From: Tretioscincus oriximinensis
Lineage: Eukaryota; Chordata; Lepidosauria; Squamata; Gymnophthalmidae
Assembly (NCBI GenBank): GCA_022410635.1
Contig: JAJVDF010000045.1
Location: 927,400-991,399, forward strand
DNA length: 64,000 nt
Direction of reading: 5' to 3'
Part shown: piece after piece, positions 23,033 through 33,798 of the stretch
How the letters are laid out: each line of letters opens with the position of its first letter
Numbering within the stretch: the stretch's first letter is position 1
Made by a program: the position numbers and the translations under genes
The notes under the pieces: model-generated
What the model was told of the DNA's origin: nothing
The model's input: only the letters and a program-made list of their open reading frames with translations
The model's database searches: none

Positions 23033-26000
23033 AAACAGAAGATATTGATGACAGGAATATTAGGGAACCATAGATTATGCAGTAATGTAGGAGTTTTCAT
23101 GCATTGGAGGATGCAGAAGAAGAGATATTACTAAAGAAAAATGGTTGTTTGAAAATTATGTTCTCTGATGGCATAGATGTTGAACTACAGATGAACTATA
23201 GATGACATATCATGAACTACAGAGAAGGATAGTCTTCACATATACTGCACTAGAATTCCCATGGTTGCCCTCAGTTATAGCTAGACTGAAATAATGACAA
23301 AGACAAATAGTGCAGATACCACGCAAATATTCTTGAGTAAATGCAATATTTTTATATAGATAGCCAAAGTATTTAAGTAATGGTGATATCACTCAGTATC
23401 CATTCTGCAGTACCCACCTGTGGAATCTCTTTTAGTTACATTCACCTGTGGAATCTCTTTTATTGTGTTTTCTTTCTTTTTTAAGTGATTGTTTATTAAA
23501 AATATTGGAAAATGAAATTAATCTGGAAATTTGGCTCTGATTTTTAAAGTTCTTCACATTCCATTATCAAGGTTCTAATAAAGTTAGCAAATATTCTACT
23601 AATAAAATATTAAAACAAACTAAATAGAGTATCTGCTTCTATTTATACGCCATTATTTTTGCTTCCCTGTAAGACTATATTTTCATTTTAAAAAAATGAT
23701 ATCACTATATTAGATTTTTTTTTATTCTGAAAATTAAACAATGCAGCATCATTTTCTTTATTACAGAATCTGTTTGTAAAAATGAGAAGACTTTTTTTTC
23801 AGTGACAGTTTAGCTCATTATTTTATCAGCTCTGTATCCAACCAACTATTTTTTCTCTGTGAATTATTTAAAATGCAGCTTGAATCCCGTGTGCCAGAGA
23901 TTCAATAAACATGAATGAATATTTGCTGTTGGTGTATAGAATTTTTCTAATTTCTTTTCTCTATTTCGTGTTCTAAATCATAGCCTGGATTAGGAATTAA
24001 ACTAGAAACAAGATGAAAAAAGCACCTCACAGCTGTAATCAAACATCCATTTGAACAGCTGAAACATGTTATTACATCTTTCAGCTGATTTATATAACCC
24101 AAAGAGATTTTATAATCATCTCCAGTATTAAAACAAGGGGAACAGTGGTACATTTCAATAACAATGGCTGTTGTTTAGAGAGCAACAATCATGTCCAGGA
24201 GTGTTATATACGTCACTGAGAGGGTTATGCCGTTTTGTTTTCCTGCGAGTACAAATGAATGTTAAAGACTGATGACAACTAGTTCAACAGTTAAATATAA
24301 TAACCAGAGGCACTGACAGGTCTGGTTCAGGCTGAGGCAGGACAGGAGTCATGTGTTTCAAAACCCAAATATAAAATCCATTTGTATCTTATACAAATTA
24401 AACAATACAGCACTATTTCTATTTGCTTTTAAAAGAATAAGGATCTAGTTTTACGCTCATAAAACCATGGTTTCAGGCAAGGAGAGGAGCAGCAATGGGA
24501 TTTATTAGAAGAGAACCCAGCTTACTCTGTTATTTTCAAACATGTCGTTTATTTTTTTTCTTCCTGGTGTCTGTCACAAATCCTAAAATACCATTACAGA
24601 GTTAGCAGATGGTTCCCAAGTATTCATACCTGATAAAGCCTCCTGGGTGATCAAGCACTGAAAAATCAATATATTTTTCAACTTTCAATGGCTAGCTATT
24701 CAGTTTCATTACATCTCGCTATTCCTCCATGGCTACTGTGATATGGACACTTACTTCACCATTGCATTACGCTCTAATCTCCGGACCCGCTGATACAGAC
24801 AGTTAATGAATAGCTATTGTACCACCACAGTACGCTTTGCAATTCTTCTGATCTCAGTAGGATGTTTCAAGTACTGTGATCTTGTGTTCAGTTTACACCC
24901 CACTTTCTATTTCTTTTTCCTTCCTGTTTCTTTCTCTCGTATCTCAATGCTCCTGATAGTTTTTTTCATTAAGAAGGCCGGNGTACATCTGTAATCAATT
25001 TTTAAAATAAATAGTCTCAATAAGGCCCTTGGGCATGATGGAAAGTAAAATAATTTAAAAACTATAGAGATTTCTGACTAAAGATTTAGTCTGATCTCTG
25101 TCCCAACACAGGTTTGCATTAATGATTAGAAAGTGATTTGGCACTATTATATGTTAGACTCTTGCACTGAGATGGAGACAACCCAATGGTGAGCAATTCT
25201 ATATGCACTTCTCTTTCATTGCTTAATCCTCCCAAGGTTCTGTACATAAATGCAGCGCATTAATTTGAAAATGTACTACTATCCACCACATCTAGTCCAG
25301 GATACACTAGGATATCATTTAGGTCAGTAAGGCCCATCACGCTAAATGTTTTATGCAGTCTACTTTCAGCTAAGGAGAAAACCTATCAGCCAAGTGGCAA
25401 GATGTTTTCTTTGGGCATTCTCTAACCCAGAAAATCCACCTTTGGTTTAGGTAATGTGAAAAGAAAAATGATTGCTCACTTTGCATTTTTCCATTTTTAA
25501 AATGAACTCAAACTAAATTAAAATGTAGGTGTAATGAATACCCCAAAGCAAGAATGCTGGCACATTCCACAACTACTGCCCCATAGATCTAATTTATAGG
25601 TCATTAATAGCAGAAACAGAAACATTCATTCTTTTAAAACACTTTAAAACTCAGATCTGGTATAACATTGTCTAATTTCTGAAGGAGCTTGTGAAGGGGA
25701 GAGACTTAAAAAGCAAATCATTGTCATCTCAAGCTGAGGAGGAAAATGAACTCAGATGGTTTCCAGGGATTTTTCTTAACTGATGGGAATCCTTGAAGCC
25801 TACCATAGTGCACCAGTTTTCATAATTGTGCTATAGACTAAGGCTGTTTCCACACTGAGCTTTATTCTGGAACATATCTTAGAATAGGCGTCTGTGATCT
25901 GCATACAAATCCAGACTGGCAGGCCTCATTCAGGATAATCTCCACTAGGACATAGGTGGCAGACCCTTATTTCAAGATGCATCACAGAATAAGGCNCCTT

Positions 26001-26239
26001 GTAGAAAGGGTCAAAAGCTAGATGATCTTGACTGAAATCCACACTCCTCCACAAAGCTTAATGGGCAACCAAGGACTAATTGAGAATACTTCAGCCTCGT
26101 TTGTTTTGAGTGTGGAGGTAGAACAGAAGGAAAATACATGCTGAAGTCACAAGAGAAGTCATATTGGATGGACCACAGTCCATGCAGCTTGCTAACTGAA
26201 ACAGATAGCTTGACATACATCACGCCAGTCTTGAAAAGC
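23033..26239. other. Mostly unannotated DNA; candidate conserved block 23740-24150
   Basis: No gene or recognised transposon. The block at about 23740-24150 contains three CAGCTG E-box cores within about 60 bases (24030-24087), TAATC/ATTA motifs and no simple repeats, in the style of vertebrate non-coding regulatory DNA. This is suggestive only. Around 25840-25990 there are inverted GCYTTATTCTG strings, possibly a decayed palindromic MITE. Confidence 0.3.
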
Positions 26240-26975
26240 TGCACGGGATGCCAATTTGCTACCAAGCCCTGTTCAAGATAATAACCTATAAAGCCTTAAA
26301 TAACTTGGTCCACAAATATCTAAAGGAATGCCTTCTGCCTTTTCAACCTGCCTGTGCCATAAGATCTTCAGAGGAGGCCCTTCTGCTTGTACTTTCAGTA
26401 GCAAAGGGGATGGATATTTGAAACAGGACCTTCTCAATGGCAGCCTCAGACTATGGAATAGCTTTCTCCCTGAGGTGCATCAACCACCACTTCTGTATAT
26501 ATTCATAAAACTCTTTTTAGTCTTGTCTTGGGCTGTCCTTTCCTGCTTTTGGGTGCTGTTATTTTTAATGTGTTAAATCTGTTGTTACTGCCCACCATTT
26601 GATATTCTTAGATATAAGGTGGTATAGCATAGGCGATTCTAGCATGGAGCAATCGGGGCCCCCGGGCTTCTGATCATTATGTCAAACACACACACACACA
26701 CCAGAGAATCTCGACCCTCCTGCCCATCCTGGTTTCTACCATTCATTTTCAATGATGCAGAAGCAGCTCTTGTTTCTGACGTTCTAATTACTGTGCCAAA
26801 TGTGAATTGTGTGGTAATTAGAGCATCAGAAACTAAGCTGGGCTGAAGATCTTAAAATGAACAGTAGGAGCCAGAGTGGGAGGGGGCCATGGTGGGAGGG
26901 TGCCCCTTTGCTTCCTCTACCCCAGGGGTCCCCAGAGCCTGGCTCTGCCCCTGTGGTATAGAAGTGAAATAAATA
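26240..26975 (+). mobile_element. L2-type LINE 3' end, split by a hAT-like insertion
   Basis: A decayed ORF C-terminus (QALFKIITYKALNNLVHKY, then ECLLPFQPACAIRSSEE) is followed by a 3' UTR with GGACCTTCTCAATGGCAGCC and GACTATGGAATAGCTTTCTC, and the end at GATATAAGGTGGTATAG, resumed after the insertion by AAGTGAAATAAATAAAT at 26962. The two halves join cleanly when the 26628-26953 insertion and one target copy are removed. Stops break the frame. Confidence 0.7.
26628..26953. mobile_element. Non-autonomous hAT-like element with 8-bp target duplication
   Basis: A 326-base insertion in the L2 end, flanked by identical TGGTATAG at 26620-26627 and 26954-26961 (a preceding G also matches). Ends are CATAGGCG on the left and, as complement of the right end, CAGGGGC: imperfect inverted repeats starting CA, with an 8-bp duplication, both typical of hAT. 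The middle is a large imperfect palindrome: ATTCATTTTCAATGATGC and TTTCTGACGTTCTAATTAC on the left are matched in inverted order by GTAATTAGAGCATCAGAAA and AAAATGAACAG on the right. A (CA)n run at 26683-26702 lies inside. There is no transposase frame, so movement would need a partner enzyme. Confidence 0.65.
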
Positions 26976-29045
26976 AATCTAGTCACACCTATGGTTTTGG
27001 ATATCTTCAAGCAGAAGATTAAGGAAAATTATCACTGTTCAGTTCACTGGAAATAGTCTTCAGGAGCATTCTTCCTATTTTTCATATATAGGGATTCAGA
27101 TTATAAGCAAACTCAAAATATCTGACTAGACTAGGAAAAAAGCTACAATTAAAATGAAAACACCACTCAAACCCCTGAATTTATTTATTTTTTCTATTAA
27201 AAGGGTTTTCCCCCAAACAGGGCAAGAAAATAATAAAAACAATAACTCATTTAATTTACATTAAAAAAGTATCAAAATGGTGGCTAGAATCTTTCAAATC
27301 TGGATCATCCCAAATACTGTAGAAATCAAACTAAACTTTGAGCTAGCTCTAGACATTTTACTCATGTTTACACTTGAAAATCAAAAATCAAATACAAATT
27401 ATTAATTAAATCCATCTTGCAATATGTGCAGTTATATAAAAAAACTTTGAATTGTGGATGACTATGCATAAATGGATAAAAATATAGGAAAGGGACAACA
27501 ATTTCATTATAATTTGGAAATCATTAATTGACTCAGATGCCTGTCTTATAACCTAAACTTTAGAAATACTCTAGTCTGGATATCTTCTCATACAAAATGG
27601 ACATTATTTGTAAATGCTGACTTCTTTTTTTTCACCTGTAAATTGCTCATTGCAATTTACCAAGCAGGACTTCAGTTATGGCAACTATAATTTAAATGTA
27701 TAAACTTGTAAACCTAGTAAACTTATTTTTTTAAAAATACATAAAATCAAGGCAAATCTTGCTACTGCTCAAAGTGGTTTTCATGACAGCACTTACAAGC
27801 TGTTATTGGAGCAGGCTTCTCTTTTGCTTGAAAAAAACCCAAAAACAAATATAGTTGGTATGGTGCACGCACATGGGAACAGACAGAAAAAGGTGAGAAT
27901 TTGCCTGAGATTTGAGACAGGCCATACATACATTTCTCAGATGTGAGGGGAAGAAAGAAGAGTAACTACTCGAGAGACTGCATGCAGGTTCTTGGGGGTA
28001 AAATGAAACTGGAATACATAAAACTATGGGTATGTCTATTCCTCGCTGCAGATACACGGAAACATGTGGACAGACGGGCAATTGGATAATTCTGAATTTC
28101 AAATAAGTTACGGATTTAAACAGCTCATCTAGAGAGGGCCTAAGGCAGTTGCAGTACATTATGGCAACATGCATGAGAGCTACTAGCTACACTTATCTGT
28201 GAATCTACCTTCCTCTAGGATGTTTACTGCTGCCCTAGTGTTACCTCAGATATTGCCACACTAAATCTCTTGTCAGAGGAGGAGGCTTGAAAGGACTCTG
28301 TAGAATGGGTACATGCACGTGTCTTAACTCCAAGGCAGCTCACCTAGAATCAGAAAGCATTTTTCTTTTCTTTGTAGAGCCTCTCCAGTTTATTTTTAAA
28401 AATCCCTCTAATGAAAAGGAAACCTCTCCCTGCCTTCATGTTGTTTCCCTTGCTTGTGTGTGTGTGTTGAAGGCAGACTACAAGGAGAAAGAGAAATCAA
28501 CAAGAAAACCAAAGGAACAAAAATATCTTGTTCTGTGGGATCTAAATGTTAAATAAATGTTCTTATGCTGTGTGTATGTCTATGTGTCACACATATATAC
28601 TTATAGACATATTTGTTATCATTTCCTTGATGCTTATGTTCAATCTAATATGTATTCCCAAATATGGCTTAGTTTATTTGTGCTTGTGTTGCATGGTATT
28701 GTGCTTCAGGCATCTGCAAAAACCTATTCCTGAGTGATTAAGACCTAGGCCAAGTTCCAATCCACATCTGAGGAGATGAGATCCAATCTGTTGAAAATGG
28801 AAGCATCAATGTAAATATTAATATGGATATTTCTATATAGCTACATAGAAAATGTGAGAGAGGTTTTTCAGCAGAACTGTTTTTCGAAAATAACTGTTCC
28901 TAATTAGTCAACTTGATGAAACCCAAAATAATTTTTAAGGTGATTGATGGAGAAAGTTCAGCCCATGTGGTTTTCTGACTTGACAGTTGTGACTTTCCAA
29001 TTAGTAATGACAGGATAACGGTAATGGTTTCCAACCTCAAATAAG
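26976..29045. other. Intergenic DNA, nothing recognised
   Basis: Very AT-rich between 27000 and 27780. No gene or recognised transposon. Confidence 0.45.
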
Positions 29046-29998
29046 TTGCCGGGCACGGCAAAAAAAGGGAGCGGACTCGCTTATTATCAAAACAAGTGTT
29101 TTATTAACTTAACAATATTCAAAAACCTATACGCAACCCGTAACATTGAAGACGCATCCCGCATGTTTTTCTAGTAATACAAATTGAACAAATGCTTAAC
29201 AATTTACAACAACATTTTAACATTTTACAAAATTACCCAAAAGTGGAAGAAATAGGCCATGGCTCGAGTAGGATGGTGCAGGTGCAGCATCTTGACTCCC
29301 AATCCGGTCAGCTGCCCAGCCTGACATGGACAAAGGCAGGCCACGCTCACCTGTGACGTGGCCCCCTACAGGCTGCTTGTCCCTGTGACATAGCAGCGTA
29401 ACCATCTGGCCAGCCCGGGCCTTGCAGCGGACCCTGCGCTCCACACCGAGTGGTGTGAGGCCATGGCCACTGCCCACTCTCACGGTGGGTCAGCTGTGCC
29501 TGTCCGCCTTGCCCAGGCCGCCCATCAGAAGCCACTCTGCCCACCCATGCTGTGGGCCTCACCTTGAGGATCAGAGAGGTTTGGGTGGGTTGTCAAGGTT
29601 CGTTCCTGTGTGCAGCCCCCTCTCTGACTTCAGACCTGTGTGACACCTACCCATCCCCGGGGTAGCACTCAGGCCCAGAACCCTCTTATGAAGGGCACTC
29701 CAATATATGGCAGTCATGGGGATGCCTCCTACCAGCTCAGACTACCTTGGCAAGTCAAGATGCATACACGCCAGCCCCCCCTTCTGACCATGACGATAGA
29801 AGGAAAGAAAGAAAGGGAGGGAACGGGTGGGAGAACGCGCTTCTGGAAGAGAGAGAAGGAGGGAGGGGCATCCTGGCCTTATATATGCCAGCGGCACCCC
29901 TCCCACCAGTGCCGGAAGTCGTGCTGCTCCGCGACTCCTAGGCGGCCGCCCTTCCTCTCTGTCGCTGGCAACCCCCTCATGCCGGGGACAAGTCCCGG
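29046..29998 (-). mobile_element. GC-rich LTR-like element (candidate)
   Basis: A sharply bounded island of 0.95 kb. The left boundary is TTGCCGGGCACGGCAAAAAA and the right is CATGCCGGGGACAAGTCCCGG; TAAG flanks both sides (29042-29045 and 29999-30002), a possible 4-bp duplication. Read on the minus strand there is a GC-rich start with CpGs, a TATATAAG TATA-like box (complement of 29879-29886) and, 0.75 kb further, AATAAAACACTTG (complement near 29095-29107) shortly before the CCCGGCAA end. That arrangement fits a long terminal repeat or another autonomous promoter-polyA unit, but the ends are not a clean TG...CA and no internal genes follow. The frames within it have no recognisable homology. 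Confidence 0.4.
29698..29775 (+). repeat. 78-base segment duplicated at 35166-35244
   Basis: Part of the GC-rich element: from CTCCAATATATGGCAGTC to GCATACACGCCAGC. The copy at 35 kb differs by one small change (CAGCTC against CAGGTTC) and one N. Confidence 0.9.
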
Positions 29999-30416
29999 TA
30001 AGGAAATTTTATTGTTCATCTTATGAATTCAAGTTCTGATTGTTTTGCAGCATACATCCTATTTTAAGGATATCATTTGTAATAATAATTCTTACAATGA
30101 AAATATCATTTTTATTATGGATAATAGTTAAACAATGTCAAGCAAAATGCTGAAACTCCAAACTTCAAGGACTGAGCACTATGCAATTTGCTGCTTTGCC
30201 AGAGAGAGAGAGTGTGATGGGGTGGGGGGGGAGGAGAAAGAGATAGTTATTAGAGAAGGGAACAATTTGCTACTTTTGAGGTTATTTTCTTTCTGCCTCT
30301 CATTGGTGCTGCTAGAATACTTGGTCAGCAACATACTATGTATTTGCTTCCTTCTTATACAGCAAGCAGACAATTCTTCTCACTTACTGTCAATAATGTA
30401 TCTATTTCTGCTGTGA
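29999..30416. other. Intergenic DNA, nothing recognised
   Basis: A short GA-rich and G-rich stretch occurs at about 30200-30260. No gene is recognised. Confidence 0.4.
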
Positions 30417-30769
30417 CCAAAGCTCAGAATTCTGGATTCCTCTTTGATTCTTCCTTTTCAACCCCATACTGCTTCAGTTGCCAAAACCTGTCATTTCTTT
30501 CTTTATACAATTTCCAAAATTCGCCCCTTCCTAACTGTTAATGCTATTAAAAGTCTCTATAATCTCCCATCTTGATTATTGCAGTATCCTCTTTGTTGGT
30601 CTTTTACACCCTCTCATTTCTATTCATCATACTGCAGCTAAAATTATTTTTCAATCCCACCAATTTGATCATGTTACCCCTCTGCTGAAACATCTCTACT
30701 GGTTACCTTTGCCCTATCACATTCAGTATAAACTGTTGGTTCTGAATTTTCAGTATCTCTACAATTTAC
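30417..30769 (+). pseudogene. L2-type reverse transcriptase C-terminal fragment
   Basis: Translation in two frames gives a NSGFLFDSSFS-type block, then from 30541 ISHLDYCSILFVGLLHPL, IHHTAAKIIF, FDHVTPLLKHLYWLPL and IQYKLLVLNF. These are the conserved C-terminal blocks of L2 and related LINE ORFs (HLDYCN, AARI, HWLPV, FK.L.L). A frame break near 30538 and loss of about 20 residues between HPL and HHTAA show it is dead. Confidence 0.8.
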
Positions 30770-30889
30770 TTTCTACGTGTCTACGAAAGCTTATGCCAGC
30801 CACTTTTCTCAAGTTAGTCTCAAAGTGCTGCTAGCTCCTTTGCTGAACTTTCTACTAGTCTAACACGGCTATTTCTCTGAAATTGACTG
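30770..30889 (+). repeat. Short dispersed repeat with 8-bp flanking duplication
   Basis: TGTCTACGAAAGCTTATGCC, GTTAGTCTCAAAGTGCTGCT and GTCTAACACGGCTATTTCTC follow in order. CAATTTAC flanks both sides (30762-30769 and 30890-30897). Related copies occur at 53610-53702 (+), 40690-40772 (-) and 44795-44856 (+). The GAAAGCTTATGCC...TTAGTCTCTAAGGTGC pattern is common in reptile genomes; I do not assign it to a named family. Confidence 0.65.
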
Positions 30890-31012
30890 CAATTTACCCA
30901 GTTTGGTGTAGTGGTTAGAATGTTGGTCTAGCATCTAGTAGTCTCCTGGTTTGATTCGCTACTCCTCCATGAAAGCCAGCTGGGTAACCTTTCTGGCCAG
31001 TCACAATTCTTT

Positions 31013-31017
31013 AGAAC
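31013..31017. repeat. Target-site duplication AGAAC, left copy
   Basis: Identical to 31364-31368. Five bases is a usual length for retroviral-type integration. Confidence 0.85.
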
Positions 31018-31363
31018 TGTCATGAGTACATGACATAATATGTATATAAAGTCATATAAGGAATGTATAAAGTTATGGTAATATATATGTAAATAATTCT
31101 GAGGTAAATATATGTTGATGTAAGGTTTTGAGGTGAGCTTCAGGTTTTGGAACAGCATTGTATAAACAACCAATGAATTGTAAGCTATGAACCTGGTCAG
31201 CTGGGATTGGCCAGCAAGATGTATAAATAGAGGGACTTGCTGGGGCAGTCTTCACTGCTGACCAGACTAAGACGGAGAGCTGAGCTGAGCTGAATAAACA
31301 CTTTCAGAACTGAAATCACATTCTTGTCTGGAGTGTCCTTCATCCCCTACCTCTACCATCACA
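31018..31363 (+). mobile_element. Solo LTR of an endogenous retrovirus or LTR retrotransposon
   Basis: 346 bases bounded by TGT and ACA with a perfect 5-bp target duplication (AGAAC). It contains TATAAATA at 31222-31229 and the polyadenylation signal AATAAA at 31293-31298, in the right order and spacing for U3-R-U5 on the plus strand. A GT-rich stretch (TTCTTGTCTGGAGTGTCC) follows the polyA signal, as in U5. No internal gag, pol or env sequence and no second LTR are present, so the provirus was lost by LTR-LTR recombination. The retroviral class cannot be set from the LTR alone. The clean duplication suggests a fairly recent insertion. Confidence 0.85.
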
Positions 31364-31368
31364 AGAAC
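31364..31368. repeat. Target-site duplication AGAAC, right copy
   Basis: Identical to 31013-31017 and directly follows the terminal ACA of the LTR. Confidence 0.85.
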
Positions 31369-31885
31369 ACTCTCATCCCCACCTACTTCACAGGGTGTCT
31401 GTTGTGGAGAAAGCACAAAAGCTATGTGCACCATCCTATGGTTGGCTGCCCTGAAACCTTCAGGTATAAGGTGGGATATAATACAAATAAATAAATAAAT
31501 AAATAAATAAATATCTTCCCTTGTGTCCTTCTACCAGCACTCTTCGACCATTCAAAGCGGCTGGTTCAGCCCAGAGTAACCACCTCCTGATCTCAACTCC
31601 ATCCATTTCCCTTGTCTCTCACTTCTCGAAACGTTCATCTCCATCACCCCACCACTCTCTCCTCCTTTAAATCTCAACTTAAAGCATTTCTTTTTTTCAA
31701 AGTCCTTTGATTCAACTTGAACTGATGTAATGATATATTTCTTCTGTACCTTGTTGTATATTTAATTTTAACTTGTATTGTTTTATATTTGATTTTTTAA
31801 ATTTGTATTTCCTTTGTATTTCCTTTGTGTTCTGTACAGCGCTCTGGACACTAATAGTGCTATATAAATAAATTAAACAAAATGA

Positions 31886-33798
31886 AATGCAAGAAATAGG
31901 ACAATGTCATTCCAAAACAATTGTAGCTACCTGGGAAGCCCTTGACTGTACTAAAACCATTTCTATCTGTATTGGAATGCAGGGATGTACTGAGAATCTA
32001 CACCTCAGAGAATCTACACCTGGTGAAAACTCCTCTTTTCTATAGCCATTGAAGGTGCAAAGCTCTAACCTGGATTTTAGGTTGCAACCCAACAATGGAA
32101 GGAAGGTCTGAAAAAAGTGGTTAATGGAGTGATTAATGAATTTAAAGATATGCAGTTGCATATGGTCAAGAAATGTTACCATATGTCAAAAATGAGAAGG
32201 ATCTGTATTATCAGCATAACAGCATAAACAGCCCAAACTAGCTGTATTTTCTTAAAAGTTCATTGCAAGGAAATGGGGGGGAAGTGCACGAAGCTAAACA
32301 AATCCAAGCAATAATGGAAATGTAGCATGAAATTACTTCTGTAAACAACAACCATTTATTATATGAACACTTTTCATAAGAGGGTAGTGTGCTGCTGAGT
32401 GTTGATATAGAAGGGTGTAGAATGGGGATGCCAGCTGGGGAGAATAGTGTGTGTATTTCAGAAGAAATCAACTAATATAGGACCAAGCATCAAAACAGAT
32501 GCCACTTTTAAAAAGAAGAAGAAAAAGATGCATAAAGCATTGATTGACACCCCCCGCCCAGAATATTAACAATCATTGCCATTTTCTTCATTAACTTCTG
32601 AGAGAACACAAAGAAAGGTATATTTGATTTAAGAAGCAGACGGAAGGAGCACTATTTAATGTTGATTTGGTATAGTGAATAACCCCAGAGAGTAATGTAA
32701 ATACCAAGCTGCAATAACATGACAGCACACTAATCATATTTACAAACTATATTAAATCTGTCCATTGTATTTGCCTGGCTGTGGATTGGCTTGAGTGTAA
32801 TTGTCATTGTAACCCGTGTTGGCTTATGGGAGAATTTAACTGCAGTGATATAAGGTGAGCGCTAGGCTTATTATTACTTTATTATTACCCGGTTTATGTT
32901 TATTAAAACAATTTGTCATGCAGAACAGGAATGAGGGAATGGGAACATTAAATTGTGCCGTACTCAACCTGAAGAAATGAGTTACAATAAAATTAATGGC
33001 AAGCAGGCCGCCACTGACACTTGTAGCCGTGTGGAGCAGCTACACACCGGCTCATTTCATTTGCTGATCGTTTCTTGTTAGGGTCACACCATTAAACTTA
33101 CATATTGAGAACTACTGAGATTCTGAGGCAATGAAGGTAAAGTTTATGAAGCAAAAGTGGGATTTTTTCCCCCTGCTGCTAATGCAGTCCTTTCAATTAT
33201 GACCAAAATCAGGAATGCAGATTGAAAGTTTAAATCATACTGAGTTATTAAAGGAGATGTTGGGGGGGGGGGGGATGTCCTTCAATTTTGCAGAGGCTTA
33301 GAGAGCTGAGGGAAGAGCTGAGTTTAGGTTAAAGTAAGTGTGCTCTCTGATGGCTTTGAGAAAAAAGAACAGGGAGAAGAGTGGGCACGAAAGGTCTCAT
33401 AACAAGTTTAATAAAAACGGCTTTATTTTCTTTCTCAGAAATTTCAGGTTTGGAATGTGAATCCTGAAACTTGCTTTTAAATCAGATCTTTATTATTTTA
33501 AAAGCACACCCTTAAGAGTAGTTTATGCTGCAGCTGGCGATGGTGGAATTCAGCCACCAACAGTCACTTTTTGTGTGTGAGTAAATTGCAAAGTGTCAGG
33601 TCAGCTACTCATAAGAAATTTGGTGTATGCAAGTTATCCAGGAAACATTTGATCTCCCAGTGAAATTTCGGTGTAAAACCATCCTGTGTTTTCTGCTATC
33701 TGGTGATGCTAAGGAGTATTTAAGGAAAATGATTAAAGTGCTGCAGAAAAACATATGTTGAAAATTAAACCTAAGCTTTTTGTAATTTTGTTAGGCTT
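31886..33798. other. Unannotated DNA; candidate conserved block 32640-33090; G13 run
   Basis: No gene is recognised. The stretch at about 32640-33090 is repeat-free and unusually varied in composition for this window (a GC-richer core near 33000-33060 containing GGCAAGCAGGCCGCCACTGA), in the style of a vertebrate conserved non-coding element; there is no direct evidence of conservation. A run of 13 G lies at 33262-33274. Confidence 0.3.

Larger units (their letters stand above)
30898..31513 (+). mobile_element. tRNA-derived SINE, split by a solo LTR
   Basis: The head is at 30898-31012, with an A-box-like TGGTGTAGTGG at 30904-30914 and a B-box GGTTTGATTCG at 30948-30958, then CAGCTGGGTAACC and GGCCAGTCACAATTCT. 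The second half is at 31369-31513, with CCCCACCTACTTCACAGGGT, GTCTGTTGTGGAG, CCCTGAAACCTTCAGGTATA and an (AAAT)n tail. Removing the LTR and one AGAAC copy restores the family order. This is the most complete SINE in the window and shows that the (AAAT)-tailed SINE shares its 3' end with the L2-type LINE. Confidence 0.85.
30417..31885 (+). mobile_element. L2-type LINE 3' region carrying nested insertions
   Basis: Two pieces of one element: 30417-30769 (RT C-terminal domain) and 31514-31885 (end of ORF and 3' UTR, ending GTGCTATATAAATAAATT). The copy at 51.6-52.08 kb runs straight from CTCTACAATTTAGC to CTTCTACCAGCCC, showing that 0.74 kb has been inserted here: a dispersed repeat (30770-30889) and a SINE (30898-31513) that itself holds a solo LTR (31018-31363). 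A few bases of the L2 near the junction are missing. Confidence 0.8.

Noticed and set aside
30948..30958. B-box suggesting a tRNA gene
   Set aside because: The surrounding sequence is a SINE with a tRNA-like head; no complete cloverleaf or acceptor stem is present.
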